From the NCBI GenBank assembly GCA_017631385.1, contig JAGBTH010000125.1:1-39709 (forward strand): DNA of 39,709 bases. Reading direction: 5' to 3'. Below are positions 8,361-16,464 of the stretch, one piece after another (the stretch's first letter is position 1; the number at the start of each line of letters is the position of its first letter). The stretch is from Kiritimatiellia bacterium. Its GTDB lineage: Bacteria > Verrucomicrobiota > Kiritimatiellia > RFP12 > UBA1067. Under the pieces are notes generated by a model. The model was not told the origin of the DNA and did no database searches. It was given only the letters and a program-made list of their open reading frames with translations. The position numbers were made by a program, and so were the translations under genes.

Positions 8361-9674
8361 ATGAGAGAGAAACTTTCGTCTAGACTTGGCTTTTTAATGT
8401 TAGCTGCTGGTAGTGCAGTAGGTTTAGGTAATGTGTGGCGTTTTCCGTATGTTGTAGGCGAGAATGGGGGAGCTGCATTCGTAATAGTTTATCTCGCTTT
8501 TTTAGCAATTTTAGGCTTTCCACTTTTAGCTGTTGAGTTAGGTATTGGCCGCGGCGCCAATAAGAGTTTAGCCGCGGCATTAGGAGCGCTCTCGCCAACT
8601 AAATATAGCGTTATTTGGCGTAAAATCGGTTCATTTTTAGCGGCTGGATGTTTTATTTTAATGATTTATTATACTGATGTTTGCGGATGGCTTTTAAAAT
8701 ATGCGAGCGATTATATTACTCTTTCGCCCCCAGGTGATACGACTAAGGCATTTAGTGAGTTAACAAGTAATTGGCAAATTTCGGGTCTCTTTATGCTCAT
8801 TGTAGTTGCGATTTCGACGTTTGTCTGTATAATTGGTGTTGTAAAGGGCGTTGAGAGTGTTACTAAATGGATGATGCTGTCGTTACTTGTATTGTTGGTA
8901 ATTTTAGCAATAAAATCTCTTACATTATCAGGCGCGGCAGAAGGGTTGGAGTTTTATCTTAAACCGAATTGGTCTAAGTTTATGGAGCATCCGTTGAAAT
9001 CGCTTTTCGCCGCGATGGGGCAGGCGTTTTTTACACTTTCATTGGGAATAGGCTCAATGACGATTTGCTCTAGTTACATTGGTCAAGAGCATTCCTTAGT
9101 CAAAGAGTCGTTAGTAATTATTGTAATTGATACGTTTGTGGCGTTATTGGCTGGACTTGTTATATTTCCAGCCTGCGCGACGTATGGCGTTGAATATACG
9201 TCAGGGCCTGGGCTTATTTTTGAGGCGCTACCTAAAGTTTTCGCTAGAATGCCTTATGGTTATGTATGGGGAGGGGTGTTTTTCTCATTTCTAGCGTTAG
9301 CTGCGCTTACTACAGTTATTGCTGTTTTTGAGTGTCTTATAGCTGGTATTATGGATGTCTTTAATTTAAAGCGTTTTTCATCCTCCGTTATTGTTGGAAT
9401 TTCGGTAGCTTTTTTATCAATGCCGTGCGTTTTATGGGAGAGTGTTTTAGAATGGGAGGATTTCGCGGTAAGTCAGCTTTGGTTGCCGTTAGGCGCTTTA
9501 ATACAAGCGTTTTTTGTAGTAAATGGCTCGTTAGGATGGGGGTGGGATAAGTTCCGCGCTTCAGTATCGATAGGGCGAGGGGTGAAGATGCCTCAGTTTA
9601 TGAAATGGCATTATGTCTTTGTTGTACCGATTTTAATCTTGATAGTTCTTGTAAGCGGGTTTTTTAATATTTAA
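8361..9674 (+). CDS. SNF family Na+-dependent transporter
   Basis: A 437-residue polytopic membrane protein with 11-12 predicted helices. TM1 has the hallmark sequence GSAVGLGNVWRFPYVVGENG, which in LeuT-type transporters binds sodium and substrate in an unwound helix. FPLLAVELGIGRG follows TM2. TM6 carries QAFFTLSLGIGSM, the second unwound helix. Bacterial members import amino acids or related solutes with Na+. The specificity is not readable. It starts nine bases after the acyltransferase gene and may be cotranscribed. No terminator is evident after it. Confidence 0.93.
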   Translation: MREKLSSRLGFLMLAAGSAVGLGNVWRFPYVVGENGGAAFVIVYLAFLAILGFPLLAVELGIGRGANKSLAAALGALSPTKYSVIWRKIGSFLAAGCFILMIYYTDVCGWLLKYASDYITLSPPGDTTKAFSELTSNWQISGLFMLIVVAISTFVCIIGVVKGVESVTKWMMLSLLVLLVILAIKSLTLSGAAEGLEFYLKPNWSKFMEHPLKSLFAAMGQAFFTLSLGIGSMTICSSYIGQEHSLVKESLVIIVIDTFVALLAGLVIFPACATYGVEYTSGPGLIFEALPKVFARMPYGYVWGGVFFSFLALAALTTVIAVFECLIAGIMDVFNLKRFSSSVIVGISVAFLSMPCVLWESVLEWEDFAVSQLWLPLGALIQAFFVVNGSLGWGWDKFRASVSIGRGVKMPQFMKWHYVFVVPILILIVLVSGFFNI

Positions 9675-9723
9675 TCGTATAACTTAAGGTAATAAGTTTC
9701 GCTGGCGTTTATATGTCAAGATA

Positions 9724-9732
9724 TGGTATAAT
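9724..9732 (+). promoter_or_regulatory. Extended -10 promoter of FHA gene
   Basis: TGG-TATAAT lies 41 bases before the ATG at 9774. TGGCGT at 9703, with an 18-base spacer, is only a weak -35. Confidence 0.7.
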
Positions 9733-9773
9733 TAATTCAAGTTTATTTTAAACTAACCACAAGGTATAAATAT

Positions 9774-10520
9774 ATGAAAATCACTTTGATAGCCAATAAT
9801 AATGGTTCGTTGCTTAAGTTATGCTATACGGCCGAAAAGGTAATTAGCATTGGTCGTGACGTTGGTAATACTATAGCTCCGTTGTCGGTTGAAGGGCTTT
9901 CGCGTCAGCATGCTAAGATTTACGAAAAAGACAATAAGTGGTTTTTGGAGGACCTTGGCAGTATGAACGGTACTTACCGTTTAGGTCAGAAGGTTGAGGG
10001 AGCTGTAGAACTCGCTCCTAAGGATATGCTTCAGTTTGGTAAATTTATCGTATCGGTTGATGAAATTGCTTCTGACGATGCTGTTGTAGCTCCCGTCTCT
10101 GCGGTACCTCCAGTAGTTGAAGCGATTAAGAGCGAAGAGCCATCTGCGCCTGCAGTAGCTCCCGCTGTTGAGCCCGTAGCAGAGGTAACGCCAGCGGCAG
10201 CTCCAGTTGAAAGCGCTCAAGCCGCTCCTCAGGCAGCTGCCGCGCCAGCATCGCCTTTAACTCCGGCTGCTGCTCCTGCTGCCGCGCCAGCTGCTGCGAT
10301 TCGTCGCCCTCAGTTACCTTCGATGAAGTCGGGTCTTAAGCTTCCGCCTAAACCGGGCTTAGGCGCTGGTCTTAAACTCCCCCCGAAGCCAGGTCTCGCA
10401 TCTGGTCTTAAGTTACCTCCTAAGCCGGGCTTAGGCGCTGGTCTTAAGCTCCCGCCTAAGGCTCCCGCGGCGCCTGCAGCTCCTGTTGATGGTGTAGCGG
10501 AGCTTACTCCTGTTGAATAA
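9774..10520 (+). CDS. FHA-domain protein with Ala/Pro-rich tail
   Basis: A 248-residue cytoplasmic protein. Residues about 1-95 form a forkhead-associated domain with the phosphothreonine-binding residues: IGRD (Arg), LSRQHAKI (Ser-Arg-x-x-His) and LGSMNGTY (Asn-Gly-Thr). The rest is low complexity: an Ala/Pro/Val linker, then a tandem repeat of the 12-residue unit GLKLPPKPGLGA, present 3.75 times. PxxP-like runs of this kind often serve as flexible binding sites. There is no signal peptide or membrane segment. FHA domains read Ser/Thr kinase output, and a kinase of that type lies at 36622 in this window. It has its own promoter. The DUF1080 lipoprotein gene follows 36 bases downstream. Confidence 0.9.
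   Translation: MKITLIANNNGSLLKLCYTAEKVISIGRDVGNTIAPLSVEGLSRQHAKIYEKDNKWFLEDLGSMNGTYRLGQKVEGAVELAPKDMLQFGKFIVSVDEIASDDAVVAPVSAVPPVVEAIKSEEPSAPAVAPAVEPVAEVTPAAAPVESAQAAPQAAAAPASPLTPAAAPAAAPAAAIRRPQLPSMKSGLKLPPKPGLGAGLKLPPKPGLASGLKLPPKPGLGAGLKLPPKAPAAPAAPVDGVAELTPVE
10332..10466 (+). repeat. In-frame 36-bp tandem repeat, 3.75 copies
   Basis: Units start at 10332, 10368, 10404 and 10440, each encoding GLKLPPKPGL plus GA or AS. The last unit is cut to nine codons. Third-codon positions differ between copies while the peptide is kept. This suggests an old duplication under selection for the protein sequence. Confidence 0.9.
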
Positions 10521-10556
10521 TTCATTTTTAAATCTTAAAAGTTAAGGATAAAATAA

Positions 10557-11534
10557 ATGAACGTTAAGTCAATTCTTTTTTCGTCAGCTGTTATCGCGAT
10601 GGCTGGATGTTGCAGCATTCAGGATAAGAAGTGCTGCTGTGAATGCAAAGATCCTATCGTTGGTAATTGGGGTCTTAAGCTTCCTTATGACGCTATGAAC
10701 GCTGGCTCAATGATTATTGAGCGCGATGCTGAGGGTAAAGCATCTGGTCTCGTTCTTTGGCGTTGGGCGTCGCCAAACCCCGTTAAGAACCTCGTTATCA
10801 AGGGTAATGAATTCTCGTTCGATCATCCTTGGAAGTTTAGGATTGAGGGTAAAGTTTGTGGTGATAAGCTCGAGGCTACAGTTGTTAATAACGATGGTAC
10901 AGACGCTCGTAAGATTATCGGTTGGCGTAATCCTCCAATTACTGAGAAGGTTTCGACTAAGGACGCTAAGTTCGGCGAGAAGATTGATCTTTTAAAAGAC
11001 GGTCTTAACGGCTGGAAGTCGATGAACCCCGAGTCTAAGTTCGCTTGGAAGTTTAAAGATGGTATTCTTTCGAATAATCTTGGTCGTAAGCCCAATGGCG
11101 AGTGGAATCATGGTGGCGCCAATCTTATGACGAAGCGTAGTGATTTCTACGATTTTAAGTTGGAGTATGATGTCCGCGTTCCTAAAGATTCTAACTCTGG
11201 TGTTTATCTTCGCGGTCGTTACGAGATTCAGACGATCGACAGCTACGGAAAGCCGGTCGACTGCCATAACATGGCCGCTTATTACGGTCGTGTAACTCCG
11301 TCTGTCGCCGCCGAGAAGCCCGCTGGCGAGTGGCAGCATGTTTCGGTAGTTCTTTATAAGCGTCATCTTACTGTTGTTCTCAATGGTAAGACGATTATTG
11401 AGAATGCGCCTGTAGTAGGTATTACCGGTGGTGCGATGGATGCGAACGAGTTTGTTCCTGGTCCTCTTTATCTCCAGGGCGATCACTCTGACGCTGACTA
11501 TAAGAACATGTATCTCTATCCTGTTGTTAAGTGA
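10557..11534 (+). CDS. DUF1080 (3-keto-disaccharide hydrolase-type) lipoprotein
   Basis: A 325-residue lipoprotein. Its signal peptide has the lipobox-like end VIAMAGCC, with Cys18 as the probable lipidated residue. A Cys cluster follows directly (CCSIQDKKCCCECK). Residues about 35-135 form a small beta domain around IVGNWGLKLP. The C-terminal part, from about residue 140, is the DUF1080/PF06439 concanavalin-like domain: LLKDGLNGWKSMN, FAWKFKDGILS, FYDFKLEYDVRV, NSGVYLRGRYEIQ, and the ending GPLYLQGDHSDADYKNMYL. Characterised members hydrolyse 3-keto-glycosides. Many PVC and Bacteroidota genomes carry numerous copies. It should act at the cell envelope on glycosides. The start is supported by an AAGGA Shine-Dalgarno. 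Confidence 0.87.
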   Translation: MNVKSILFSSAVIAMAGCCSIQDKKCCCECKDPIVGNWGLKLPYDAMNAGSMIIERDAEGKASGLVLWRWASPNPVKNLVIKGNEFSFDHPWKFRIEGKVCGDKLEATVVNNDGTDARKIIGWRNPPITEKVSTKDAKFGEKIDLLKDGLNGWKSMNPESKFAWKFKDGILSNNLGRKPNGEWNHGGANLMTKRSDFYDFKLEYDVRVPKDSNSGVYLRGRYEIQTIDSYGKPVDCHNMAAYYGRVTPSVAAEKPAGEWQHVSVVLYKRHLTVVLNGKTIIENAPVVGITGGAMDANEFVPGPLYLQGDHSDADYKNMYLYPVVK

Positions 11535-11581
11535 TAGAATACTAAAATATTAATTTCTCAGGATTTTCCTCTTGGAGCAAT

Positions 11582-13327
11582 ATGAGCGAAATTAGCGAAC
11601 AGCAAAGAAGACACTCGGCCGCGCACATCATGGCGCGCGCCGTTTCTAATGTATTTGAAGATGTTCAGGTAGATATTGGACCTGCGACCGACGATGGTTT
11701 TTATTATGACTTTGATCTTCCTCATCGTATTTCGACCGATGATTTCGCGAAGATTGAGGCCGAAATCGCGCGTCTTATCGCGCTTGATGAGCCTTTCGTC
11801 AAGAAAGTTGTAACGCGCGCTGAGTGCGAGAAGCTTTTAGAAGGTCAGAAGTATAAGCTCGAGCGTCTAGCTGATATTCCCGAGGGTGAGGATATTTCGA
11901 CTTATACCGTCGGTGATTATGTCGAAATGTGCCGCGGTCCTCATGTTGAGAGCTCAGCTCAGATTGGTGTTGTTAAGCTCGTTCGTGTAGCAGGCTCTTA
12001 TTATCGCGGTGACGAGAAGAATAAGATGCTTCAGCGCGTCTATGGTATTGTCGCTAAAGATCAGGCTGAACTCGATGCGATTATCGCGCGTGAAGAAGAA
12101 GCTCGTAAGCGCGATCACCGCATTTTAGGTAAACAGCTCGAGCTCTTTACGATTACCGATTCTGTTGGCCCGGGTCTCGTTCACTGGCTCCCGAAGGGCG
12201 CGCGCATTCGCGTCGCGATTGAGGAATATTGGCGCAAAAAGCATTATGACGCCGGTTATGAGATAGTTTATACTCCTCATGTTGGCCGTAGTAATCTTTG
12301 GCAGACTTCTGGGCACCTTGGCTTTTATAAAGAGGGTATGTTCCCTTGTATGAAGGTTCAGGAAGGGGCTGGTGATGACTCTTATGTAGAAGAGTATTAC
12401 GTAAAGCCGATGAACTGCCCATTCCATATTCAGATTTATCAGGCTAAGAAGCGTAGCTATCGCGATCTTCCTATGCGTTTAGCTGAACTTGGTACTGTTT
12501 ATCGTTACGAGAAGGACGGTGTTCGTCACGGACTTTTCCGCGTAAGAGGATTTACTCAGGACGATGCTCATATTCTTTGTACGACTGAGCAGATCGTTAG
12601 CGAAATTAAGGATACTGTTCGCTTTGCTAAGGACATGCTCGGGCGTTTCGGCTTTCATGATATCCAGGCGTATCTCTCGACTAAGCCAGAGAAGGCTGTT
12701 GGTGAGGCGAGCCGTTGGGAAGAGGCTACTCAGTCGTTACGCGACGCTCTTGAGCAAGAAGGTCTCTCTTACGAGGTTGACGAAGGCGGCGGCGCATTCT
12801 ACGGCCCTAAGATTGATATGAAGATTAAGGATGCTCTTGGTCGTCCTTGGCAGCTCGGTACGGTTCAGTTTGACTTTAATCTCCCTGAGAGATTCGATCT
12901 TACTTATGTCGGCGCTGATGGTAAGGATCATCGTCCCTACATGGTTCACCGTGCGCTTTTAGGCTCGATTGAACGTTTCTTCGGTATTCTTATTGAGCAC
13001 TATGCTGGTGCGTTCCCGCTTTGGCTCGCGCCTGAGCAGGTTCGTATTCTCCCTGTAAGCGATAAGGCTCTCGGGTATGCTGAAAAGGTTCGTGCCGCGC
13101 TTAAATCAGAGGGCTTCCGCGTTGATGTTGACGTCGCTCCCGATAAGCTCGGTGCGAAGATTCGCGAAGCTACGCTCCAGAAGGTTCCGTTCCAGGTTGT
13201 CGTCGGTCCTCGCGATGAGGCGGCGGGTACTGTTTCGGTTCGTTCGCGCGTAGACGGCGATCTTGGCGCAATGACTATCGCTGATTTGGCTAAACATCTT
13301 AAAGAGAAGGTAGAAGCCGCTTCTTAA
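11582..13327 (+). CDS. thrS: Threonine--tRNA ligase, TGS domain absent
   Basis: A 581-residue enzyme that charges tRNA-Thr. The editing domain (N2) starts almost at the N-terminus with HSAAHIMARA, matching the HxxxH site, and has the second metal-site motif YVEMCRGPHV. The catalytic class II core contains MNCPFHIQIY (zinc Cys), RLAELGTVYRYEKDGVRHGL (motif 2) and the motif 3 region MVHRALLGSIERFFGILIEH. The anticodon-binding domain ends the protein. The N1/TGS domain, about 60 residues in E. coli ThrS (642 residues), is missing. No in-frame upstream extension could supply it, because the DUF1080 gene ends 47 bases before. A TTGGAG Shine-Dalgarno fits the ATG. Confidence 0.96.
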   Translation: MSEISEQQRRHSAAHIMARAVSNVFEDVQVDIGPATDDGFYYDFDLPHRISTDDFAKIEAEIARLIALDEPFVKKVVTRAECEKLLEGQKYKLERLADIPEGEDISTYTVGDYVEMCRGPHVESSAQIGVVKLVRVAGSYYRGDEKNKMLQRVYGIVAKDQAELDAIIAREEEARKRDHRILGKQLELFTITDSVGPGLVHWLPKGARIRVAIEEYWRKKHYDAGYEIVYTPHVGRSNLWQTSGHLGFYKEGMFPCMKVQEGAGDDSYVEEYYVKPMNCPFHIQIYQAKKRSYRDLPMRLAELGTVYRYEKDGVRHGLFRVRGFTQDDAHILCTTEQIVSEIKDTVRFAKDMLGRFGFHDIQAYLSTKPEKAVGEASRWEEATQSLRDALEQEGLSYEVDEGGGAFYGPKIDMKIKDALGRPWQLGTVQFDFNLPERFDLTYVGADGKDHRPYMVHRALLGSIERFFGILIEHYAGAFPLWLAPEQVRILPVSDKALGYAEKVRAALKSEGFRVDVDVAPDKLGAKIREATLQKVPFQVVVGPRDEAAGTVSVRSRVDGDLGAMTIADLAKHLKEKVEAAS

Positions 13328-13348
13328 GTCGGCTGAATTCAAGGCGCT

Positions 13349-13984
13349 ATGAAAAGAGGTCGGTTTATAACTTTTGAGGGCGGCGAAGGCTGCGGTAAAT
13401 CGACTCAAATCAAGCGCCTTGAAGCTTTTCTTAAAGAAAAGGGTATTGACGTTATTGTTACTCGCGAGCCTGGTGGTACGCGATTAGCTGAGCTTATTCG
13501 AGGATTGTTAAAAGACGAGAAGGACGATCCGCCTTGTGATCGTGCTGAATTACTCTTGTTTTTAGCGGCTCGAGCTCAGTTAGTTAAGAACGTGATTATT
13601 CCAGCTCTTAACTCGGGTACATGGGTATTGAGCGATAGGTTTAGTGACTCTACTTTCGCGTATCAAGGTTATGGGCGAGGTTTAGATCTTGAGGTTCTTA
13701 AGATAGCTAATGAATTCGCTTGTGACTCTCTTAAGCCTGATTTAACTTTATTATTAGATGTCCCTCCCGAAATCGCGGCGTTAAGAATGCGTAAACGCGA
13801 AGAAGAGACTAATACATCAGCTGATCGAATTGAGCTAGCGGGTGATGAGTTTCATCGTAAACTGCGCGAGGGTTTTTATGCTCTAGCCAAGGCTGAGAAA
13901 GATCGTATTACTACTATTGACGCGTCAGGAACTCAAGATGAAGTTTGGGAGGCGGTATGCAAGTCTCTGAAGCGTTTAATCTAA
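13349..13984 (+). CDS. tmk: Thymidylate kinase
   Basis: A 211-residue kinase that converts dTMP to dTDP. The P-loop FEGGEGCGKST lies at residues 9-19, the DR(Y/F) motif is SDRFSDSTFAYQGYGRG, and TREPGGT is the typical dTMP-binding turn. The length fits the family. It starts 21 bases after thrS with an AAGAGG-like site. Its 3' end overlaps the next gene, holB, by 28 bases. The tmk-holB pairing is common in bacteria and supports both calls. Confidence 0.96.
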   Translation: MKRGRFITFEGGEGCGKSTQIKRLEAFLKEKGIDVIVTREPGGTRLAELIRGLLKDEKDDPPCDRAELLLFLAARAQLVKNVIIPALNSGTWVLSDRFSDSTFAYQGYGRGLDLEVLKIANEFACDSLKPDLTLLLDVPPEIAALRMRKREEETNTSADRIELAGDEFHRKLREGFYALAKAEKDRITTIDASGTQDEVWEAVCKSLKRLI

Positions 13985-14757
13985 TTTCTCACGCTATTGA
14001 TTCGGGGAAACCAGCTCACGGGTATTTACTTTGTGGTGATCTTCGTGGTCAATGCGATATTTTAACAGGTAAATTACTTAAAAAGCTTTTCCCTAATGAA
14101 ATCGCTCAAGTCGAAAAGCGCGCTCATCCTGATGTAGCATGGTTAGAAGCTGAGGGTAAAAGTCGAACAATTCATGTAAAATCTATGCGCGATAAAATTG
14201 TCGCGCCAATGTCTGTTACAGCGTTTTCGGGTGGATGGAAAGTCGGCGTGATAATCGGTGCTGACAGGATGGAGACTGAGGCTGCCAACGCGTTCTTGAA
14301 AACTCTTGAAGAACCTCCGTCTAAGACGTTGTTTATTCTTCAGACTGATTCTCCAGATGCGATTCTTCCTACGATTATTTCGCGCTCTCAAAGAATTGAT
14401 TTACCGCTTTCAGAAGGCGTCTTGGAAGGTGATGCTTACGAGGATGTTCGCGAGGTGATGGAAGAGGTCGTTTTGTGCGAGACCGTGTTCGAAAGGGCTC
14501 TTGCTGGTAAGCGTTTAGCTGAAATTCTCTCTTCGCTTAAAGATGAGGCTGAAGATGAAGATGTCGCTATTGTTCGCAAAGCGTTTTATAAGACTGTCGC
14601 TTCATTTGTGAGAAGATCGATGGTTAATGGTTCATTGCCGCTATTTAAAGCGTTTCGTAATCTAGAAGCTGTCGAGACGGCCTACCGTCAGAGTGAGAAG
14701 TCGATGAATGATGAGACTGTTCTTTGTGCGATGATGGATAGGATGGCTTTTAAATGA
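13957..14757 (+). CDS. holB: DNA polymerase III delta' subunit
   Basis: A 266-residue clamp-loader subunit of the DNA polymerase III holoenzyme. Its AAA+ fold begins with HAIDSGKPAHGYLLCGDLRG. No proper Walker A is present, as is normal for delta', and no zinc-binding cysteine cluster is visible. The sensor region has VGVIIGADRMETEAANAFLKTLEEPP and the SRC-like motif reads ISRSQRIDLP (SRS rather than SRC). I chose the ATG at 13957 because GGGAGG stands five bases before it. A TTG four codons earlier is less likely. It overlaps tmk, and its TGA overlaps the ATG of the next gene. Confidence 0.9.
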   Translation: MQVSEAFNLISHAIDSGKPAHGYLLCGDLRGQCDILTGKLLKKLFPNEIAQVEKRAHPDVAWLEAEGKSRTIHVKSMRDKIVAPMSVTAFSGGWKVGVIIGADRMETEAANAFLKTLEEPPSKTLFILQTDSPDAILPTIISRSQRIDLPLSEGVLEGDAYEDVREVMEEVVLCETVFERALAGKRLAEILSSLKDEAEDEDVAIVRKAFYKTVASFVRRSMVNGSLPLFKAFRNLEAVETAYRQSEKSMNDETVLCAMMDRMAFK

Positions 14758-15701
14758 AGTTCGCTCTTTCAACTAACTGGTGCAATCGAAAATATGACTC
14801 GGGTGAAGAGATAGCCGATAAGGCGTTGGAGCTTGGGTTTAAAGCGTTGGAATTAGGTTTTCGTACAACGCCTGAGCAGTTGGTTGGATTTTCGCGGCGA
14901 ATAGATGTTATGCCGGTAGAGAGTGTTCATGCGTTTTGTCCTGTACCGATTTCAGCGCCAGATGGTAGTCCGGAACTTTATTCATTAGCGAGCTTTGATG
15001 AGAATGAGCGCGCGATGGCGAGAATTCATCTTTTAAAGACGCTAGATGTTGCCTCTGATCTTGGGGCTAAAACTATTGTTCTTCACGCCGGGCGAATACC
15101 GCTTTCGACTTTTTTTGCTAAAAATCGTAATTCTCAGTTTTTATTAGATAAGCTTTTAGTGGCTAAGGGTGATGTTAAAGATGGTAAGTATCTTAAGGTG
15201 TTAAATGCCGCGCTTAAGGTTAGAGCTAAGAGAGCTAAAAGATTAACTAATATATTTTTAAAAGAATTAGATTTTATTTTACCTAATTTTGAAAAGAAGG
15301 GTATTGCTTTAGCATTGGAGAATTTGCCGTTCCTTGAAGGGTATCCTAATGAGAAGGAGAGTCTTGAAATTATCAATAAATTTAAGGGTTCTAATCTTTT
15401 CGCATGGTTTGATACTGGGCATCACCGCGTTAGAGAGATGCATGGTTGGATAGATGAAGAAGCTAAGCTAGCGCTTGATAAGCTTGAGGAATTGTCCTTA
15501 ATACGAGGAATGCATTTAAATGATGTAAAAGATTATTATGATGATCATTTCGCTCCAGGCGATGGTAATGTAGATTTTTCTGCATTGTCTAATATGATTC
15601 AAAAGGCTAAGCACGTTGTTTTTGAGCCTAAAAGCCATGTTTCTGAAGAATCTATTCAAAAATCGCTTAGCCACTTGACTTTTCTATCCATAAAACAGTA
15701 A
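14754..15701 (+). CDS. TIM-barrel sugar phosphate isomerase/epimerase-like protein
   Basis: A 315-residue protein of the AP-endonuclease-2-like xylose isomerase fold (PF01261). Markers are LGFKALELGF, SVHAFCPVPI, TIVLHAGR, IALALENLP, FAWFDTGHHR and the C-terminal MHLNDVKDYYDDHFAPGDGNVDF. The Glu in ENLP, the Asp/His in DTGHH and His-x-Asn are the likely metal ligands. Family members isomerise or epimerise sugars; some are endonuclease IV, but the DNA-repair signature is not seen here. The substrate is unknown. It overlaps holB by four bases (ATGA). Confidence 0.85.
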   Translation: MKFALSTNWCNRKYDSGEEIADKALELGFKALELGFRTTPEQLVGFSRRIDVMPVESVHAFCPVPISAPDGSPELYSLASFDENERAMARIHLLKTLDVASDLGAKTIVLHAGRIPLSTFFAKNRNSQFLLDKLLVAKGDVKDGKYLKVLNAALKVRAKRAKRLTNIFLKELDFILPNFEKKGIALALENLPFLEGYPNEKESLEIINKFKGSNLFAWFDTGHHRVREMHGWIDEEAKLALDKLEELSLIRGMHLNDVKDYYDDHFAPGDGNVDFSALSNMIQKAKHVVFEPKSHVSEESIQKSLSHLTFLSIKQ

Positions 15702-15704
15702 AAT
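15675..15704 (+). promoter_or_regulatory. Sigma70-type promoter of the surface-repeat gene
   Basis: TTGACT and TAAAAT are separated by 18 bases, and the pair overlaps the end of the preceding gene. The predicted start of transcription is about 30 bases before the ATG at 15745, which has a perfect AAGGAGG site. Confidence 0.65.
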
Positions 15705-15744
15705 ATATGTCAACAAAGAGATTTTTTATAAACAAGGAGGTATA

Positions 15745-16458
15745 ATGAATAAAATGCTCAAGATTGGTGTCGCGGCACTCGCGATTTCTACTGTTTGCCC
15801 TAGTTTCGCTCAGGATGTCGAAGAAGAGAGAGATTCTTCTGTAATTGGCTTTACTCCTGTTGCTATTGGTCTTGCTACTCCTGTTCAGCTTCCTTGGGGG
15901 CTCAATCGTTGGGATGTTTTTGGTATTGATTTTAATCTTTTCTATTCTGACGCGCCTAAGATGTATGGTATTGATTTTGGTGGCTTAGCTACTCTTACTC
16001 GCGATACTACCGTTGGTCTTGTTGTTGGTGGTCTCGGTAACTTTTCGTTTGGTGATATTTATGGTCTTCGTGTAACTTGCGGTCTTAACTATACCGAGAA
16101 GAGTGTTTGTGGCGCTGACATCGGTCTTTTAGGTGTAAGAGATACGCTTACTGGTCTTGATGTTAATCTTCTTGGTTCGTTCCAGCAGCAAAATTGCGGT
16201 CTTCAGGTTTCGGGTTTAGCCAACTTCGCTAAGGTTAAGAGCCATGGTGTAAATATTGCTGGTATTGCTAATATTGCTGATAAGGCCTATGGTCTTCAGC
16301 TCGCTTTAGTATTCAATATGACTAAGGAGCTTCATGGTGCTCAGATTGGTCTTATTAACTATACTGAAGATTGTCCGTCAGGTTTTCAGATAGGTATCGT
16401 TAACCTTATTCTCCAGAATAGAATAAAGTTCCTTCCTATCGTTAATGGTTATTTCTGA
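15745..16458 (+). CDS. LA_2272-like surface-repeat protein
   Basis: A 237-residue exported protein. Residues 1-22 form a signal peptide (MLKIGVAALAISTVCPSFA then QD). The body is a chain of about 20-residue beta repeats with the pattern G-(L/I/V)-x-(I/V/L)-(G/A)-(L/I/G)-x-N, for example YGIDFGGLATLT, CGLQVSGLANFA, HGVNIAGIANIA, HGAQIGLINYT and SGFQIGIVNLI. It ends KFLPIVNGYF. This matches the LA_2272 surface-repeat family known from Leptospira and Bacteroides, whose function is unknown. An outer-membrane or surface beta-solenoid is likely. It has its own promoter and a strong ribosome binding site. parB begins six bases after its stop codon. Confidence 0.75.
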   Translation: MNKMLKIGVAALAISTVCPSFAQDVEEERDSSVIGFTPVAIGLATPVQLPWGLNRWDVFGIDFNLFYSDAPKMYGIDFGGLATLTRDTTVGLVVGGLGNFSFGDIYGLRVTCGLNYTEKSVCGADIGLLGVRDTLTGLDVNLLGSFQQQNCGLQVSGLANFAKVKSHGVNIAGIANIADKAYGLQLALVFNMTKELHGAQIGLINYTEDCPSGFQIGIVNLILQNRIKFLPIVNGYF

Positions 16459-16464
16459 TAAGCA

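Noticed and set aside
10332-10466. 36-bp repeats of CRISPR-like length
   Set aside because: The units are directly adjacent without spacers, in frame, and encode a proline-rich peptide repeat in the FHA protein.
12125-12427. Minus-strand open frames inside thrS and other genes
   Set aside because: They lie wholly within well-recognised genes on the other strand, have no ribosome binding site and encode nothing recognisable.
15741-15747. TATAATG overlapping the start codon of the surface-repeat gene
   Set aside because: It sits between a perfect AAGGAGG and the ATG itself. A -10 here would start transcription inside the gene. The TTGACT-N18-TAAAAT pair upstream is a better promoter.
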